IMG/VR virus record: IMGVR_UViG_3300014050_000906
Location: 1-45,012 of that record
Origin: a virus
Length of the DNA: 45,012 nt
Strand: one strand, 5' to 3'
Below are positions 5,810 through 13,644 of the stretch, piece by piece (within the stretch, counting starts at the first letter, position 1; each line of letters begins with the position of its first letter). The notes under the pieces were generated by a model. That model was not told where the DNA came from and made no database searches. It saw only the letters and a program-made list of their open reading frames with translations. A program made the position numbers and the translations under genes.

Positions 5810-7232
5810 CAGTTAGTATATTATATCCATAATGAGCCTGCCAGTCAATAGCGTCTTGCTCATCATTTAACAATGGCTGCCCTTTTATATTAAGGCTTGT
5901 ATTCAATAATATCGGTACGCCTGTTTGTAAATAAAATTTATTTATCGCTACCCATAGCCCACGATGCTGTTCTCTGTTTATTGTTTGAACTCTTGATGTG
6001 CCGTCATGATGTACAACCGATGGTATTAAATCTTGTTTCAAACACTTGACAGTATACTGCATATATGGGCTAGCAAAATTCATATCAAACCATTTGCTGG
6101 CGTGTTCTTCTAAAACAACTGGTGCAAATGGCCTAAATAATTCTCTTTGCTTAATTAAATTTACTTTATTTTTAATGTTTGGATCTCTTGGGTCTGCCAA
6201 TATACTTCTATTTCCTAAAGCTCTTGGTCCATACTCTGCCCTACCAGATGCAACTGCAACTATTCCATCTTTTAATATTGCGTCAACAATTTGTTGTGAA
6301 GGATATTGTCCTCCAAGATCATATCCAAGATATGGGTCTTTCCATTCTATATGCTTCCCATACATTGCTGCAGCTGCTCCCAAAGAACTCCCAGCGTCTC
6401 CAGGATTTGGCATAATCCATATGTCTTTAAATATGTTCCATAGCAATGTATTGGCTTTGCTATTTAATGCACAACCACCCATAAATACTAAATTATTCTT
6501 GCCAGTAAAATGTTGCGCCATACGCATAAAATCATTAAGCCTTTGCTCGTATACCATTTGAGCTGCTGATGCTATATCAAATTTATCTTGCTCCGAGATC
6601 CAGCCCCAGTCTGTAATGCCTTTGTGAAAATTATATTTTTGTTGATCATACTTTGGGAAATATGCATCAACTTTTCTGTAATATTTTGTCCAGTCCCCAT
6701 ACGCTGCCATTCCCATCATAATATATTCTTCTTGATTTGGCATTAGACCTATTAGTTGTGTAAATGCTGAGTAGAACAATCCGAAACTAACTGGGTAGTT
6801 TTGCTTATATTTTAACTTTATGTTTTCTCCTTCACCAACCCATATTGTTGATGTGTTGTATTCTCCTATTGCATCAAGGACTACAATTACTGCGTCATCA
6901 AATGAGCTTGTATAGTAGCCAGCGCATGCATGTGAATAATGATGTTTAAATGATTTTCTTGGTATTCCATCAATATTGAACTTTGGTTTCCAGTCCCCAG
7001 AACCACCCTTTAAAAATAGCCTAGAGCCCTTTAGGAGGGGTTTTTCGTAGTAGGCAATAGCATCAGGTGCCCCATAAGACAAAGCATCATTAACTAAACT
7101 ATCATTAATGTACCAATCATTTTTTTGCTTGCTATATCTTTCCGCATGTCCAGCAAATAGTATCTCTCCATCTTTAATTAAAGATACAGAGGCGTCATGA
7201 GATGTTTCATTAACTCCCAATATTATAGTCAT
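5787..7232 (-). CDS. NodU/CmcH-family carbamoyltransferase
   Basis: This 481-residue protein has the motifs of O-carbamoyltransferases: GVNETSHDASVSLI at the N-terminus, HHYSHACAGYY near residues 96-106, GGCALNSKAN near 249-258, and EYGPRALGNRSILADPR near 332-348 from the TsaD/YrdC-like C-terminal part. These enzymes use carbamoyl phosphate and ATP to carbamoylate sugar hydroxyls or antibiotics. In phages, related genes have been linked to nucleotide or surface modification, but the substrate here is unknown. The start has AAAGGA upstream and overlaps the SGNH gene by 23 bases. The last seven codons and the stop lie inside the tRNA at 5736-5809. The neighbouring SGNH pair suggests a shared glycan-modification role. 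Confidence 0.92.
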   Translation of the reverse strand: MTIILGVNETSHDASVSLIKDGEILFAGHAERYSKQKNDWYINDSLVNDALSYGAPDAIAYYEKPLLKGSRLFLKGGSGDWKPKFNIDGIPRKSFKHHYSHACAGYYTSSFDDAVIVVLDAIGEYNTSTIWVGEGENIKLKYKQNYPVSFGLFYSAFTQLIGLMPNQEEYIMMGMAAYGDWTKYYRKVDAYFPKYDQQKYNFHKGITDWGWISEQDKFDIASAAQMVYEQRLNDFMRMAQHFTGKNNLVFMGGCALNSKANTLLWNIFKDIWIMPNPGDAGSSLGAAAAMYGKHIEWKDPYLGYDLGGQYPSQQIVDAILKDGIVAVASGRAEYGPRALGNRSILADPRDPNIKNKVNLIKQRELFRPFAPVVLEEHASKWFDMNFASPYMQYTVKCLKQDLIPSVVHHDGTSRVQTINREQHRGLWVAINKFYLQTGVPILLNTSLNIKGQPLLNDEQDAIDWQAHYGYNILTGVSSLVG

Positions 7233-8190
7233 TAATTTCCTTTACAAAAAATTCTGCCCAGTGTATATGTTTGTGAATGCCAGAATGACCATTAAGTGTT
7301 GCCGTTCTAGATATCTTCACGTCTAAAGATATATCAAAACCAAGTGGATGTTCGTCCCTGTGCTCTTCATGGCATTTAAATTCAGTTTTACACTCTGACC
7401 CTTTTCTATGAAAGTTACTACAAAGAATATCTTTACCAAGATCTTCAACTCTCTGATGCCATTCATTTTCATTAAAATTAAAGTAGTTGTTAAAGTATCC
7501 TTTATCTTTATTATTATTTAGCCATGTGTTTTGTTCAGCTAGCCATGTTGTCCAAATCAATTTTATATTGTTTGTATTGCAATAGGCCTCAAGCATTTTT
7601 ATATACTGTATCGAAAGCATTTGAGCTGTTTCTAGCGGCATTATTTCTTCTGCAACTACTGGGGTTTTTAAATATTTTGGTCTTCCTTCATAAGTGGGCT
7701 GTGGACATATGCCATATGACATGAACTCTTCATCCTGATCAAGGGATGGGACTGGCCCATTTATTCTATATTCTTTTTGTGGTCTCATCTGGTGAGATCT
7801 GGAGGCAATTTCCATTCTTATGAAATCTGGGAAAAGACACAAAACAATCTTTGGATTGCCAAACTCTTTTACGTACTCAAAAAAACAATTTACTATAAAA
7901 GGCACACCCTTACCGCTAGACGCTAGGTTGTGCAGGCTAAGCCCAAGTTCTTTAGCAACAAAGTTTGGCCAGCTGGATCCTGGTGGTACACCCTCTCCAT
8001 AAGTATAAGAACATCCTAAAGCAAGAATGTCTGCAACTTCTGTAAACTCCCCTCCAGTAAAACCTGAAGAGTTTGAATTAACACCTTTACGTGGTCCCCG
8101 TAGTCCACCGACTAGGCCCTGTGTTGCATGTTTCCAAATATATACTTGATGGTCTGGGTGGTAGAACGAGGTGTTCATTTCTTTTGCCAT
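7210..8190 (-). CDS. SGNH-like hydrolase, copy 2 of a tandem pair
   Basis: The 326-residue protein contains ILALGCSYTYGEGVPPG near residues 55-71, a block I motif with the nucleophile at Ser61. A Gly-containing SSGKGVPF follows, and a late GIHKHIHWAE segment could supply the catalytic His. The middle contains IKMLEAYCNTNNIKL, which is nearly identical in the neighbouring paralogue. A hydrolase removing an acyl group from a glycan or lipid is the likeliest role. Translation starts at an ATG with a strong AAGGGGGAT upstream and overlaps the end of the paralogue by 16 bases. The unit SGNH-SGNH-carbamoyltransferase is translationally linked. Confidence 0.72.
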   Translation of the reverse strand: MAKEMNTSFYHPDHQVYIWKHATQGLVGGLRGPRKGVNSNSSGFTGGEFTEVADILALGCSYTYGEGVPPGSSWPNFVAKELGLSLHNLASSGKGVPFIVNCFFEYVKEFGNPKIVLCLFPDFIRMEIASRSHQMRPQKEYRINGPVPSLDQDEEFMSYGICPQPTYEGRPKYLKTPVVAEEIMPLETAQMLSIQYIKMLEAYCNTNNIKLIWTTWLAEQNTWLNNNKDKGYFNNYFNFNENEWHQRVEDLGKDILCSNFHRKGSECKTEFKCHEEHRDEHPLGFDISLDVKISRTATLNGHSGIHKHIHWAEFFVKEINDYNIGS

Positions 8191-9038
8191 GACAAGATCC
8201 CCCTTTTAAAATCTTCAGCTATGTGGATATTTCTGTGCAATCCAAAATGTGGTGTAGGTGCAGTATTTGCATCTTTAGAGTAATAAAAATTTTTAAGCTC
8301 TGACTGATCAAGGTGACAATCTTTTTTATAAACCTCTTTCATTCCATTATCTTTATCAAAATGCCAATCATTCATTCCTAGGCTAATGTAGTTTTTAAAC
8401 TCGGTGAGTTCTATATTTTGATCTAGCCAATATGATTCCGAATCTGACCATGTCCCCCAAAACAATTTAATGTTATTTGTATTACAGTACATCTCAAGCA
8501 TTTTAATATACTGTACAGATATATCAAAAGACAGTTCAGATGGGATGGTGTCTTCAGCAATAAAAACACCTTTACCTGTATTAAATTTATTTTTTTGATT
8601 CCATATACCGTATCTTATTATTTTGTCATCTTTGAGATCGTGCTTTGGAAAGTGGTTATATCTTGGGTACATATGAGATGTCTTTGAAGACACCTCTATT
8701 CTTGTAAATTCTGGAAATAGGCAGACCAATACTTTTGGATTGCCAAACTTGTTTGCATAAGAAAAGAATTTATTTATGTTCCACATTACAGATTTTCCAC
8801 ACCCAGCAAGATTATGTACTGACATATCTAAATCTTTTGCCAACAAATCTGGCCAAGCATCACCAGGTTCAACCCCTAAACCAAATGTCATTGAGCATCC
8901 AAGAGAAACAATATCAGCACATGAATTAATTTCTCCTGTCCTGTACCCGTACTTGTTGCACTCTTCAGACCAATCAGATATTTGTGATTCTATTGGGTAA
9001 GATGATTCATACCAAAGGTCATCTGAATTTAATTTCAT
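8175..9038 (-). CDS. SGNH-like hydrolase, copy 1 of a tandem pair
   Basis: This 287-residue paralogue of the next gene carries IVSLGCSMTFGLGVEPGDAW with the nucleophile at Ser49. It also shares HNLAGCGKS, FGNPKVLVCLFPEFTRIEV, IKMLEMYCNTNNIKL and a closing HFGLHRNIHIAEDF. The gene pair looks like an old tandem duplication that has diverged, perhaps giving two substrate specificities. The start follows AT-rich DNA with a weak AGG, and no convincing promoter is visible. It is the first gene of the SGNH-SGNH-carbamoyltransferase unit. Confidence 0.72.
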   Translation of the reverse strand: MKLNSDDLWYESSYPIESQISDWSEECNKYGYRTGEINSCADIVSLGCSMTFGLGVEPGDAWPDLLAKDLDMSVHNLAGCGKSVMWNINKFFSYANKFGNPKVLVCLFPEFTRIEVSSKTSHMYPRYNHFPKHDLKDDKIIRYGIWNQKNKFNTGKGVFIAEDTIPSELSFDISVQYIKMLEMYCNTNNIKLFWGTWSDSESYWLDQNIELTEFKNYISLGMNDWHFDKDNGMKEVYKKDCHLDQSELKNFYYSKDANTAPTPHFGLHRNIHIAEDFKRGILSWQKK

Positions 9039-9079
9039 TAGTATATAAACCTATCTTTTTTTCTATTTTTTCTTTTTTT

Positions 9080-9100
9080 AAAAAATCTAAAAGGTTTTAG
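9080..9100 (-). terminator. Weak intrinsic terminator after the terminase operon
   Basis: On the minus strand CTAAA-ACCT-TTTAG is followed by ATTTTTT. The stem is short and AT-rich, so termination is probably partial. It lies in the 82-base gap between the 76-residue gene and the SGNH pair. That gap contains no gene. Confidence 0.4.
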
Positions 9101-9120
9101 CAGATAGTATTTTATTTTTA

Positions 9121-9351
9121 TCATTGCTTCAGGCTTCCCTCTACTAGTTCCTGTACGTACTCGGAAAAATGTTTTCTAATTGATCCCATGGGCCTTGACC
9201 CATAAGACTCCCATATTCTTTTATACTCAAGAACATTGGCAAAAGTAGTAGGGCATACCACTGTTCCGTTATACTCTCTTAGAACGGTTGGGAGAGGAAC
9301 ATGCTTAGTACAACATTTGCATTCCTTTGCTCTGTCCTGATATTCGCTCAT
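9121..9351 (-). CDS. Small cysteine-containing protein of unknown function
   Basis: This 76-residue protein has Cys at 11, 13, 14 and 33 in an ECKCCTKH...VVCPTTF layout, which could bind one zinc ion. The second half (YKRIWESYGSRPMGSIRKHFSEYVQELVE) is amphipathic and probably helical. It starts inside the stop of the terminase large subunit gene (ATGA), so it is co-translated with it. A role in packaging is possible from position alone. I do not recognise the family. Confidence 0.75.
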   Translation of the reverse strand: MSEYQDRAKECKCCTKHVPLPTVLREYNGTVVCPTTFANVLEYKRIWESYGSRPMGSIRKHFSEYVQELVEGSLKQ

Positions 9352-11150
9352 ATTATTTGCATCCTGTCCATTGCTTCTCTTAAATCTTCAGGCATTCTTG
9401 GTGCCCTAATCATATTATAAGATGTTGTATCTGGGTCATCTTTGGACCCAAAATCATTGTCGTAGTTCATAGATTCATATGTATGAATATTAATTTCTTG
9501 ATTGCCGTCAAACCTAGTTCTGCTGATAGAATTGAATACAGCGCCACAAGTAGCGTCCGCCAAGTCTTTAGAGCCTTTTCTAGGGTGGTCAACCTTATCT
9601 CTCATAATTCTGAGCTGGCATAGCTCATCTATAAGTAGCGGTATGTGGGGACCAATTAATCTTTCTTCAGCAACAACCATTGCCATGTCATCATAATGTT
9701 TTTTTGCAACCGACAAAATCTCTGTGTTAATTCCATATTGCTTTAGCTGCTGCATCATATCGTGGGAGTTCCATCTATCAAATGTGCATATTGCAATATT
9801 AAATCCTCTTGTTTTAAGAGAAAGAATATAATCTTTAACTTCTGTGAAGTCTACGGATTTATCTGGTGTTGGGGTCCAATATCTAACTGCATCAACCTCT
9901 ACAATTGGAGCGGGCTGGGAGTAGGTGTCTGTGACTTTTACATTAACCCACTTATTAATATGAGCCATTGTTACTGCACAATGGTCATGCTTTTGAGCTA
10001 AGTCTACGTGTATGTAGTATTTTTTATCTGGGTCTGGGAGGAACCATTCCTCTAGTCTTCCAAAATTATCTACAGCTATCTGACCAACATTGAAAGCTTT
10101 CTCTACCTTTTCTCTTGACTTAAAGAATGCGTCAACTGCGTCTGGTGGCATGCAAGCAAATCTGGATAGTGCATCTGTTGGGTTTGTATAAAATGCAGTT
10201 TTAAAATCATCAATCTTTCTTATTGGGTTTATCTCCCATGTTGGCCTTTTTATTGCATAAACTTTTGGAATCTTATAAGAGATTATATGATCTTCTTCCC
10301 ATTGTATTTCAAACTCATTGCCCTCTGTTCCGTCTGGGAGCTCTTCATACATCTTAAATTTATGGTCTCTAATTACTGTTTCTTTTTCTCCAATGACAGA
10401 ATCATATCTTTGCTGAATATAGTCGTTCTTAAATCTTGGAAAAGAAAGCAATATGACTTTACCAAAGTCTGGGAATCTTGAGTCTACGGATGCCCTATAC
10501 ATATCATAGACTGCGCTACCAGTTTTTGCTTGATCGTGACCAGTTGTATTTTCAATTGCAAAACCAGAAATCTCATCTAGGATTACAACAAGAACGTTAT
10601 AACCTTCCCACGCTTCTCTTTCTGAGTGACCTGAGTGTACTGTGATCGCTTTTTGAAACTGTATCTCAGAGGCTTTGGCATAGTATTTACCAATGAACCA
10701 TGGAGACTTATCTATGCGGCTTCTAAAGCCTTTAAAGAATACGTTGCTTGCCTGTTGTGAGTTAATTGCAATATTAATGATATCAATTGAATCGCCAGGT
10801 GGCTTTCCATAATATGTTGCTGGGTCTTTTAGGCACAATAGTAAATATACTATATATGCAACTGCAATTGTTGAACAGTAGTCTTTGCCAGATCCTTTTC
10901 CTAGCTGTGCGACAACTTCATTTGCCGTTTGTTTAAATCTAATTGATCCTTCTTCTTCACCAAATAATTTTTTTAATGTTGACTCTTTATATATCTGCGA
11001 GCTTTTCTCTATGAGTGTGTACTGATAATCCGATAATGGTGGAAGCCCAAGGTAATTTGGGTCATTTACAAATGTTCTTAGGTCTACTGGCTTTTCTTCA
11101 AACTCTTCACCATCAAGAATATCAATTAGATCTGAAAAATCAAACGACAC
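9348..11150 (-). CDS. Terminase large subunit
   Basis: This 600-residue packaging motor has an N-terminal ATPase with a Walker A-like QLGKGSGKDYC near residues 82-92 and Walker B VVILDEIS near 187-194. The C-terminal RNase H-like nuclease shows YIHVDLAQKHDHCA near 375-388, an acidic CTFDRWNSHD near 452-461 and KDLADATCG near 526-534. It pumps DNA into the procapsid and cuts the concatemer. The start is GTG with GGGGG upstream. The gene lies between replication and accessory genes, far from the tail module; packaging genes more often sit beside the portal gene. It follows the 2-oxoglutarate oxygenase gene by three bases. Confidence 0.92.
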   Translation of the reverse strand: MSFDFSDLIDILDGEEFEEKPVDLRTFVNDPNYLGLPPLSDYQYTLIEKSSQIYKESTLKKLFGEEEGSIRFKQTANEVVAQLGKGSGKDYCSTIAVAYIVYLLLCLKDPATYYGKPPGDSIDIINIAINSQQASNVFFKGFRSRIDKSPWFIGKYYAKASEIQFQKAITVHSGHSEREAWEGYNVLVVILDEISGFAIENTTGHDQAKTGSAVYDMYRASVDSRFPDFGKVILLSFPRFKNDYIQQRYDSVIGEKETVIRDHKFKMYEELPDGTEGNEFEIQWEEDHIISYKIPKVYAIKRPTWEINPIRKIDDFKTAFYTNPTDALSRFACMPPDAVDAFFKSREKVEKAFNVGQIAVDNFGRLEEWFLPDPDKKYYIHVDLAQKHDHCAVTMAHINKWVNVKVTDTYSQPAPIVEVDAVRYWTPTPDKSVDFTEVKDYILSLKTRGFNIAICTFDRWNSHDMMQQLKQYGINTEILSVAKKHYDDMAMVVAEERLIGPHIPLLIDELCQLRIMRDKVDHPRKGSKDLADATCGAVFNSISRTRFDGNQEINIHTYESMNYDNDFGSKDDPDTTSYNMIRAPRMPEDLREAMDRMQII

Positions 11151-11153
11151 TGA

Positions 11154-11780
11154 CTACCCCCTGAGATTTTCTAGTGGTGTCTTTCTAAAATTATGCCCCT
11201 TAGAAACTTTAACATGCTTAAAAAAATGTCCTACCGAAAAATATCTTACATCGCTTAATACTTTGTCTACTCCATGTTTGCATTTATTTTGTGCACCATG
11301 AATAACAAGGTCGCCTTTCTCTGGCTTGTACCGCAGGCCATTTTGTTCTGGGTAGTAGACTTCCCCGCCTTCAAAATCATTAAAATAAATTATAGTTCCA
11401 TGAGTAATTAAATCGGCTAAGTCAAAATCATCGCCCTCTTTATATATTTCAGACTCACACTCAACTTCTTTAAACTGATCTATGTCTGCGTGTGGTCTCC
11501 TGCTAGCACCTTTTAAAAGTTTTGATGCCCTTCCACCAGGAGTTGCATAACACCCGTCTAGCATTAATGAAGCAATTCTTTTTTTAACTGCCCTTATTGA
11601 TTCTGTCTGCTCTTGGCTTATAAAATAATCTTTTGCAGTTGCAAGCAAAGGTGTTTGCCACACTTCCTCTGGCAAAGAAAATATATCTTTCATGATTGAT
11701 TCGCACTCTTCATCCGACATGAAGTGTTTATAAACAAATATTTCATCGCCTATTTCTATAAAACCATCTTTATTGAACAT
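11154..11780 (-). CDS. 2-oxoglutarate/Fe(II) oxygenase (prolyl 4-hydroxylase type)
   Basis: This 208-residue protein has the double-stranded beta-helix iron site His97-x-Asp99 (RPHADIDQ) and His169 (CKHGVDK), with Arg179 (DVRYFSVG) to bind 2-oxoglutarate. The GGEVYYP strand between them is typical of the P4Hc group. Such enzymes hydroxylate proteins, nucleic acids or small molecules. The gene is placed between the two terminase subunits and overlaps the small subunit gene by 11 bases, so it is expressed with packaging genes. The target is unknown. Candidates are a capsid or terminase protein, modified DNA, or a host protein. Confidence 0.85.
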   Translation of the reverse strand: MFNKDGFIEIGDEIFVYKHFMSDEECESIMKDIFSLPEEVWQTPLLATAKDYFISQEQTESIRAVKKRIASLMLDGCYATPGGRASKLLKGASRRPHADIDQFKEVECESEIYKEGDDFDLADLITHGTIIYFNDFEGGEVYYPEQNGLRYKPEKGDLVIHGAQNKCKHGVDKVLSDVRYFSVGHFFKHVKVSKGHNFRKTPLENLRG

Positions 11781-12318
11781 TAGTTATAACCTCTGCGTTA
11801 TCTATATTAACCGACTCAACGATACCAGTAATCTGAGATAGGCGTTTTGCTACATCCATCTTACATTTTGGACAACCAGCAGTCACTTCTTTTAATATAC
11901 CAACAAGTAGCTCTTGCTTTCTTTCTGTCTCTGCAATCTGTGAGGCTATTTGTGAGTTTTCCAATACCCCAACAGACTGTAGCATTGCTATTCTTTTTGT
12001 CTCTATATCTGCAATTAGCTTAAGAGATGCTGCTTTTATATTTAACTGACCCTGAGTATCTGCATCCTCTGCTGTCTTCCACGCTTCTTTAATTAGCATT
12101 GCATAGTGCTGGTCTGCGCCAGATATTGCTTCTCTTGCCCTGTCACGCATATTCATATCATTATGGACCACAGACTTCCATTCGTCTACATATTCCAAAA
12201 CCTCTTTTCTAGAGAATCCTGTTAGTGTAGCTATCTGGGTTGCTGAATTTCCTTTTAAAAGTTCTTCTACAACTTTATTCATGCGATCAAAATGCACTGC
12301 TGGCTCTAATTCTGTCAT
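11770..12318 (-). CDS. Probable terminase small subunit
   Basis: The 182-residue protein has an N-terminal helix-turn-helix (NSATQIATLTGFSRKEVLEY, about residues 24-43). A helical, coiled-coil-like middle (about 75-150) follows, then a CPKCKMD segment and a short acidic tail. HTH plus oligomerisation helices directly upstream of the large subunit is the standard small terminase layout. It should recognise the packaging site and recruit the motor. No Shine-Dalgarno is present. TGGTATAAT ends seven bases before the ATG, which implies a leaderless mRNA. Family assignment rests on architecture and position, not on a recognised signature. Confidence 0.75.
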   Translation of the reverse strand: MTELEPAVHFDRMNKVVEELLKGNSATQIATLTGFSRKEVLEYVDEWKSVVHNDMNMRDRAREAISGADQHYAMLIKEAWKTAEDADTQGQLNIKAASLKLIADIETKRIAMLQSVGVLENSQIASQIAETERKQELLVGILKEVTAGCPKCKMDVAKRLSQITGIVESVNIDNAEVITNVQ

Positions 12319-12325
12319 AATATAA

Positions 12326-12354
12326 ATTATACCATGTTTTAGTTGACTAAGACT
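12326..12354 (-). promoter_or_regulatory. Terminase promoter (leaderless) with a shared upstream 13-mer
   Basis: TGGTATAAT (12334-12326) is a perfect extended -10 located seven bases before the terS ATG. AGTCTTAGTCAAC (12354-12342) lies seven bases upstream of it, and the same 13-mer precedes the hsp20 promoter. TTAGTCAACTAA within it is a near palindrome. The element overlaps the end of the preceding gene. Confidence 0.55.
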
Positions 12355-12673
12355 TATTGGCTATTTTAAGAAGAATTAAATATCCAATTAGATCATCAAT
12401 ATCGTTATCTCCTGGAAATGCCTTATCATTTTGAATTCTATTTAATTTATCATCAATACGAACACGAATCTGTTCTGTTGAATCCGCCTTTGAAAAAATA
12501 CGAATTGGATCAAGAGCAGAGTTTCCATAAGATATATTTTTCTTTATAAGCATCTCTGCTGTTTCAAGGCACTCCACTATAATCTTAGGGCCTGACGGTG
12601 CATCGGTTGCAATTAATTGAAGGTCTGTTATCCATGCTTGGTATCCGCCATCTTTATTTGGGTATTCGCTCAT
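12347..12673 (-). CDS. Phage protein, possibly a nucleotide-modification-associated (Nmad1/DUF1599-like) protein
   Basis: This protein of 108 residues begins MSEYPNKDGG. The central AEMLIKKNISYGNSALDPIRIF segment and the following EQIRVRIDDKLNRI...DDLIGYLILL helices are the conserved features of a common phage family. I tentatively link it to the all-alpha NTP-pyrophosphatase-like Nmad1 (DUF1599) group. A house-cleaning or modified-nucleotide role would follow, but this is inference. A longer frame opening at GTG 12736 overlaps the small HTH gene. The ATG at 12673 forms an ATGA junction with that gene's stop, so I prefer it. Confidence 0.7.
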   Translation of the reverse strand: MSEYPNKDGGYQAWITDLQLIATDAPSGPKIIVECLETAEMLIKKNISYGNSALDPIRIFSKADSTEQIRVRIDDKLNRIQNDKAFPGDNDIDDLIGYLILLKIANKS

Positions 12674-12816
12674 TTTTTTCTTAACAATCCAAACTCTTGT
12701 AAATATCTCTGTATGGTCATAGCAGAGACTCCGCACTCTTTACCTATTTCTGTGACTGTTTTCTTTTGTACTACGTACCTTCTATATAGCCAATCCTTAC
12801 TCTGATAAAGCTTCAT
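12670..12816 (-). CDS. 48-residue helix-turn-helix protein
   Basis: A short frame runs from ATG 12816 to TGA 12670 and joins both neighbours by 4-base ATGA overlaps, strong support for a real gene. The product begins MKLYQSKDWLYRRYV and contains VTEIGKECGVSAMTIQRYL (about residues 21-39), a clear HTH followed by a basic end. Its small size suggests a DNA-binding adaptor or regulator. The fold resembles the HTH often found in small phage proteins and homeodomain-like resolvase tails. Confidence 0.82.
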   Translation of the reverse strand: MKLYQSKDWLYRRYVVQKKTVTEIGKECGVSAMTIQRYLQEFGLLRKK

Positions 12817-13379
12817 CGCTTAGTAAGCACCTGGTTACTATAATGTGCAATACCAAAACTATCTGCAACATCAAAATCCACAATTTCTAAACCGTATTTC
12901 TTATTAAAGTAGTCAGCAGTTCTTTGCTTCCTCATATTTCTTAATTGATTTTTATACCATGAATCTGCGTACCCTGGATTAAGTAATCTTATTGAAGACT
13001 TCTCATCTTTTGTAGGGTTCTTGTTGCCAATGTACGCCTGCCACGAGGATGGGCTAATAGTAATAACCTTAGCACCAGTAGACATAAGCTCAGCAATAAC
13101 AACTCCATAGACATAAGATAATTTTATCACAGCATCAGGCGATCTGACAAGTATCGCACCTTCTACAGCAATATAATCACTCTTAAGTTCATCTAACATC
13201 ATTGCCATTTTATTTTTTGCATCGTAAATTTTTTCATATATATCTTCGCCAACTAAATTTATTTTTCCCCATTTTAATGGTATGTCGTTTTCCATTAAGC
13301 AAAAAGCAATAGAGTTAGTAGATGCATCTATACCAAGAACCCTATAAGCCTTAGTTTTTACAAGACTAGCTAATTTCAT
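12813..13379 (-). CDS. RuvC-like Holliday junction resolvase
   Basis: This 188-residue RNase H-fold protein has Asp18 in LGIDASTNS, Glu73 in IAVEGAIL, and Asp170 and Asp173 in DFDVADSFGIAHY, matching the acidic tetrad of RuvC. It should cleave four-way junctions and branched DNA, which phages need before packaging. ISPSSWQAYIGNK in the middle resembles the RuvC junction-binding region. The start carries AAGGGA upstream and overlaps the zinc-finger gene by 14 bases. The stop overlaps the small HTH gene. Confidence 0.88.
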   Translation of the reverse strand: MKLASLVKTKAYRVLGIDASTNSIAFCLMENDIPLKWGKINLVGEDIYEKIYDAKNKMAMMLDELKSDYIAVEGAILVRSPDAVIKLSYVYGVVIAELMSTGAKVITISPSSWQAYIGNKNPTKDEKSSIRLLNPGYADSWYKNQLRNMRKQRTADYFNKKYGLEIVDFDVADSFGIAHYSNQVLTKR

Positions 13380-13644
13380 CGACTATCCCTTGCAGTAGAT
13401 TTTTTAGATTAGCACTTGATTTTTTAATACAGGATGAGCAAACATCATCTGAGTTGTATCTGCTTAGCTGGGACTTGCATTTTTTGCATAACCTGACAGC
13501 ACCCTTTTTAATAGCTTTTTTCTCATAGTATTTTTCCATGATCCTTTTGTTGGTAGCAATTCGACAGCACTCATCTGTGCAATATTTTTGGTTGTGTGTC
13601 TTTGCTTCAAAATTTTTTTTACAACCCTCGTTGAAGCAAATCAT
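13366..13644 (-). CDS. Double zinc-finger protein of unknown function
   Basis: This 92-residue protein has two cysteine sets: Cys3, Cys8, Cys22 and Cys26 in a QKYCTDECC context, and Cys53, Cys56, Cys69 and Cys72 in a CKKC...CSSC ribbon. A basic KKAIKKG linker separates them. Each set could bind zinc, and the protein probably contacts DNA or RNA. It overlaps the Cas4-like gene by four bases (ATGA) and the RuvC-like gene by 14, so it belongs to the recombination group. Confidence 0.78.
   Translation of the reverse strand: MICFNEGCKKNFEAKTHNQKYCTDECCRIATNKRIMEKYYEKKAIKKGAVRLCKKCKSQLSRYNSDDVCSSCIKKSSANLKNLLQGIVDEIS

Noticed and set aside
12674-12736. GTG start giving a 129-residue form of the Nmad1-like protein
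   Set aside because: It overlaps the small HTH gene in another frame, and the ATG at 12673 makes an ATGA junction with that gene.
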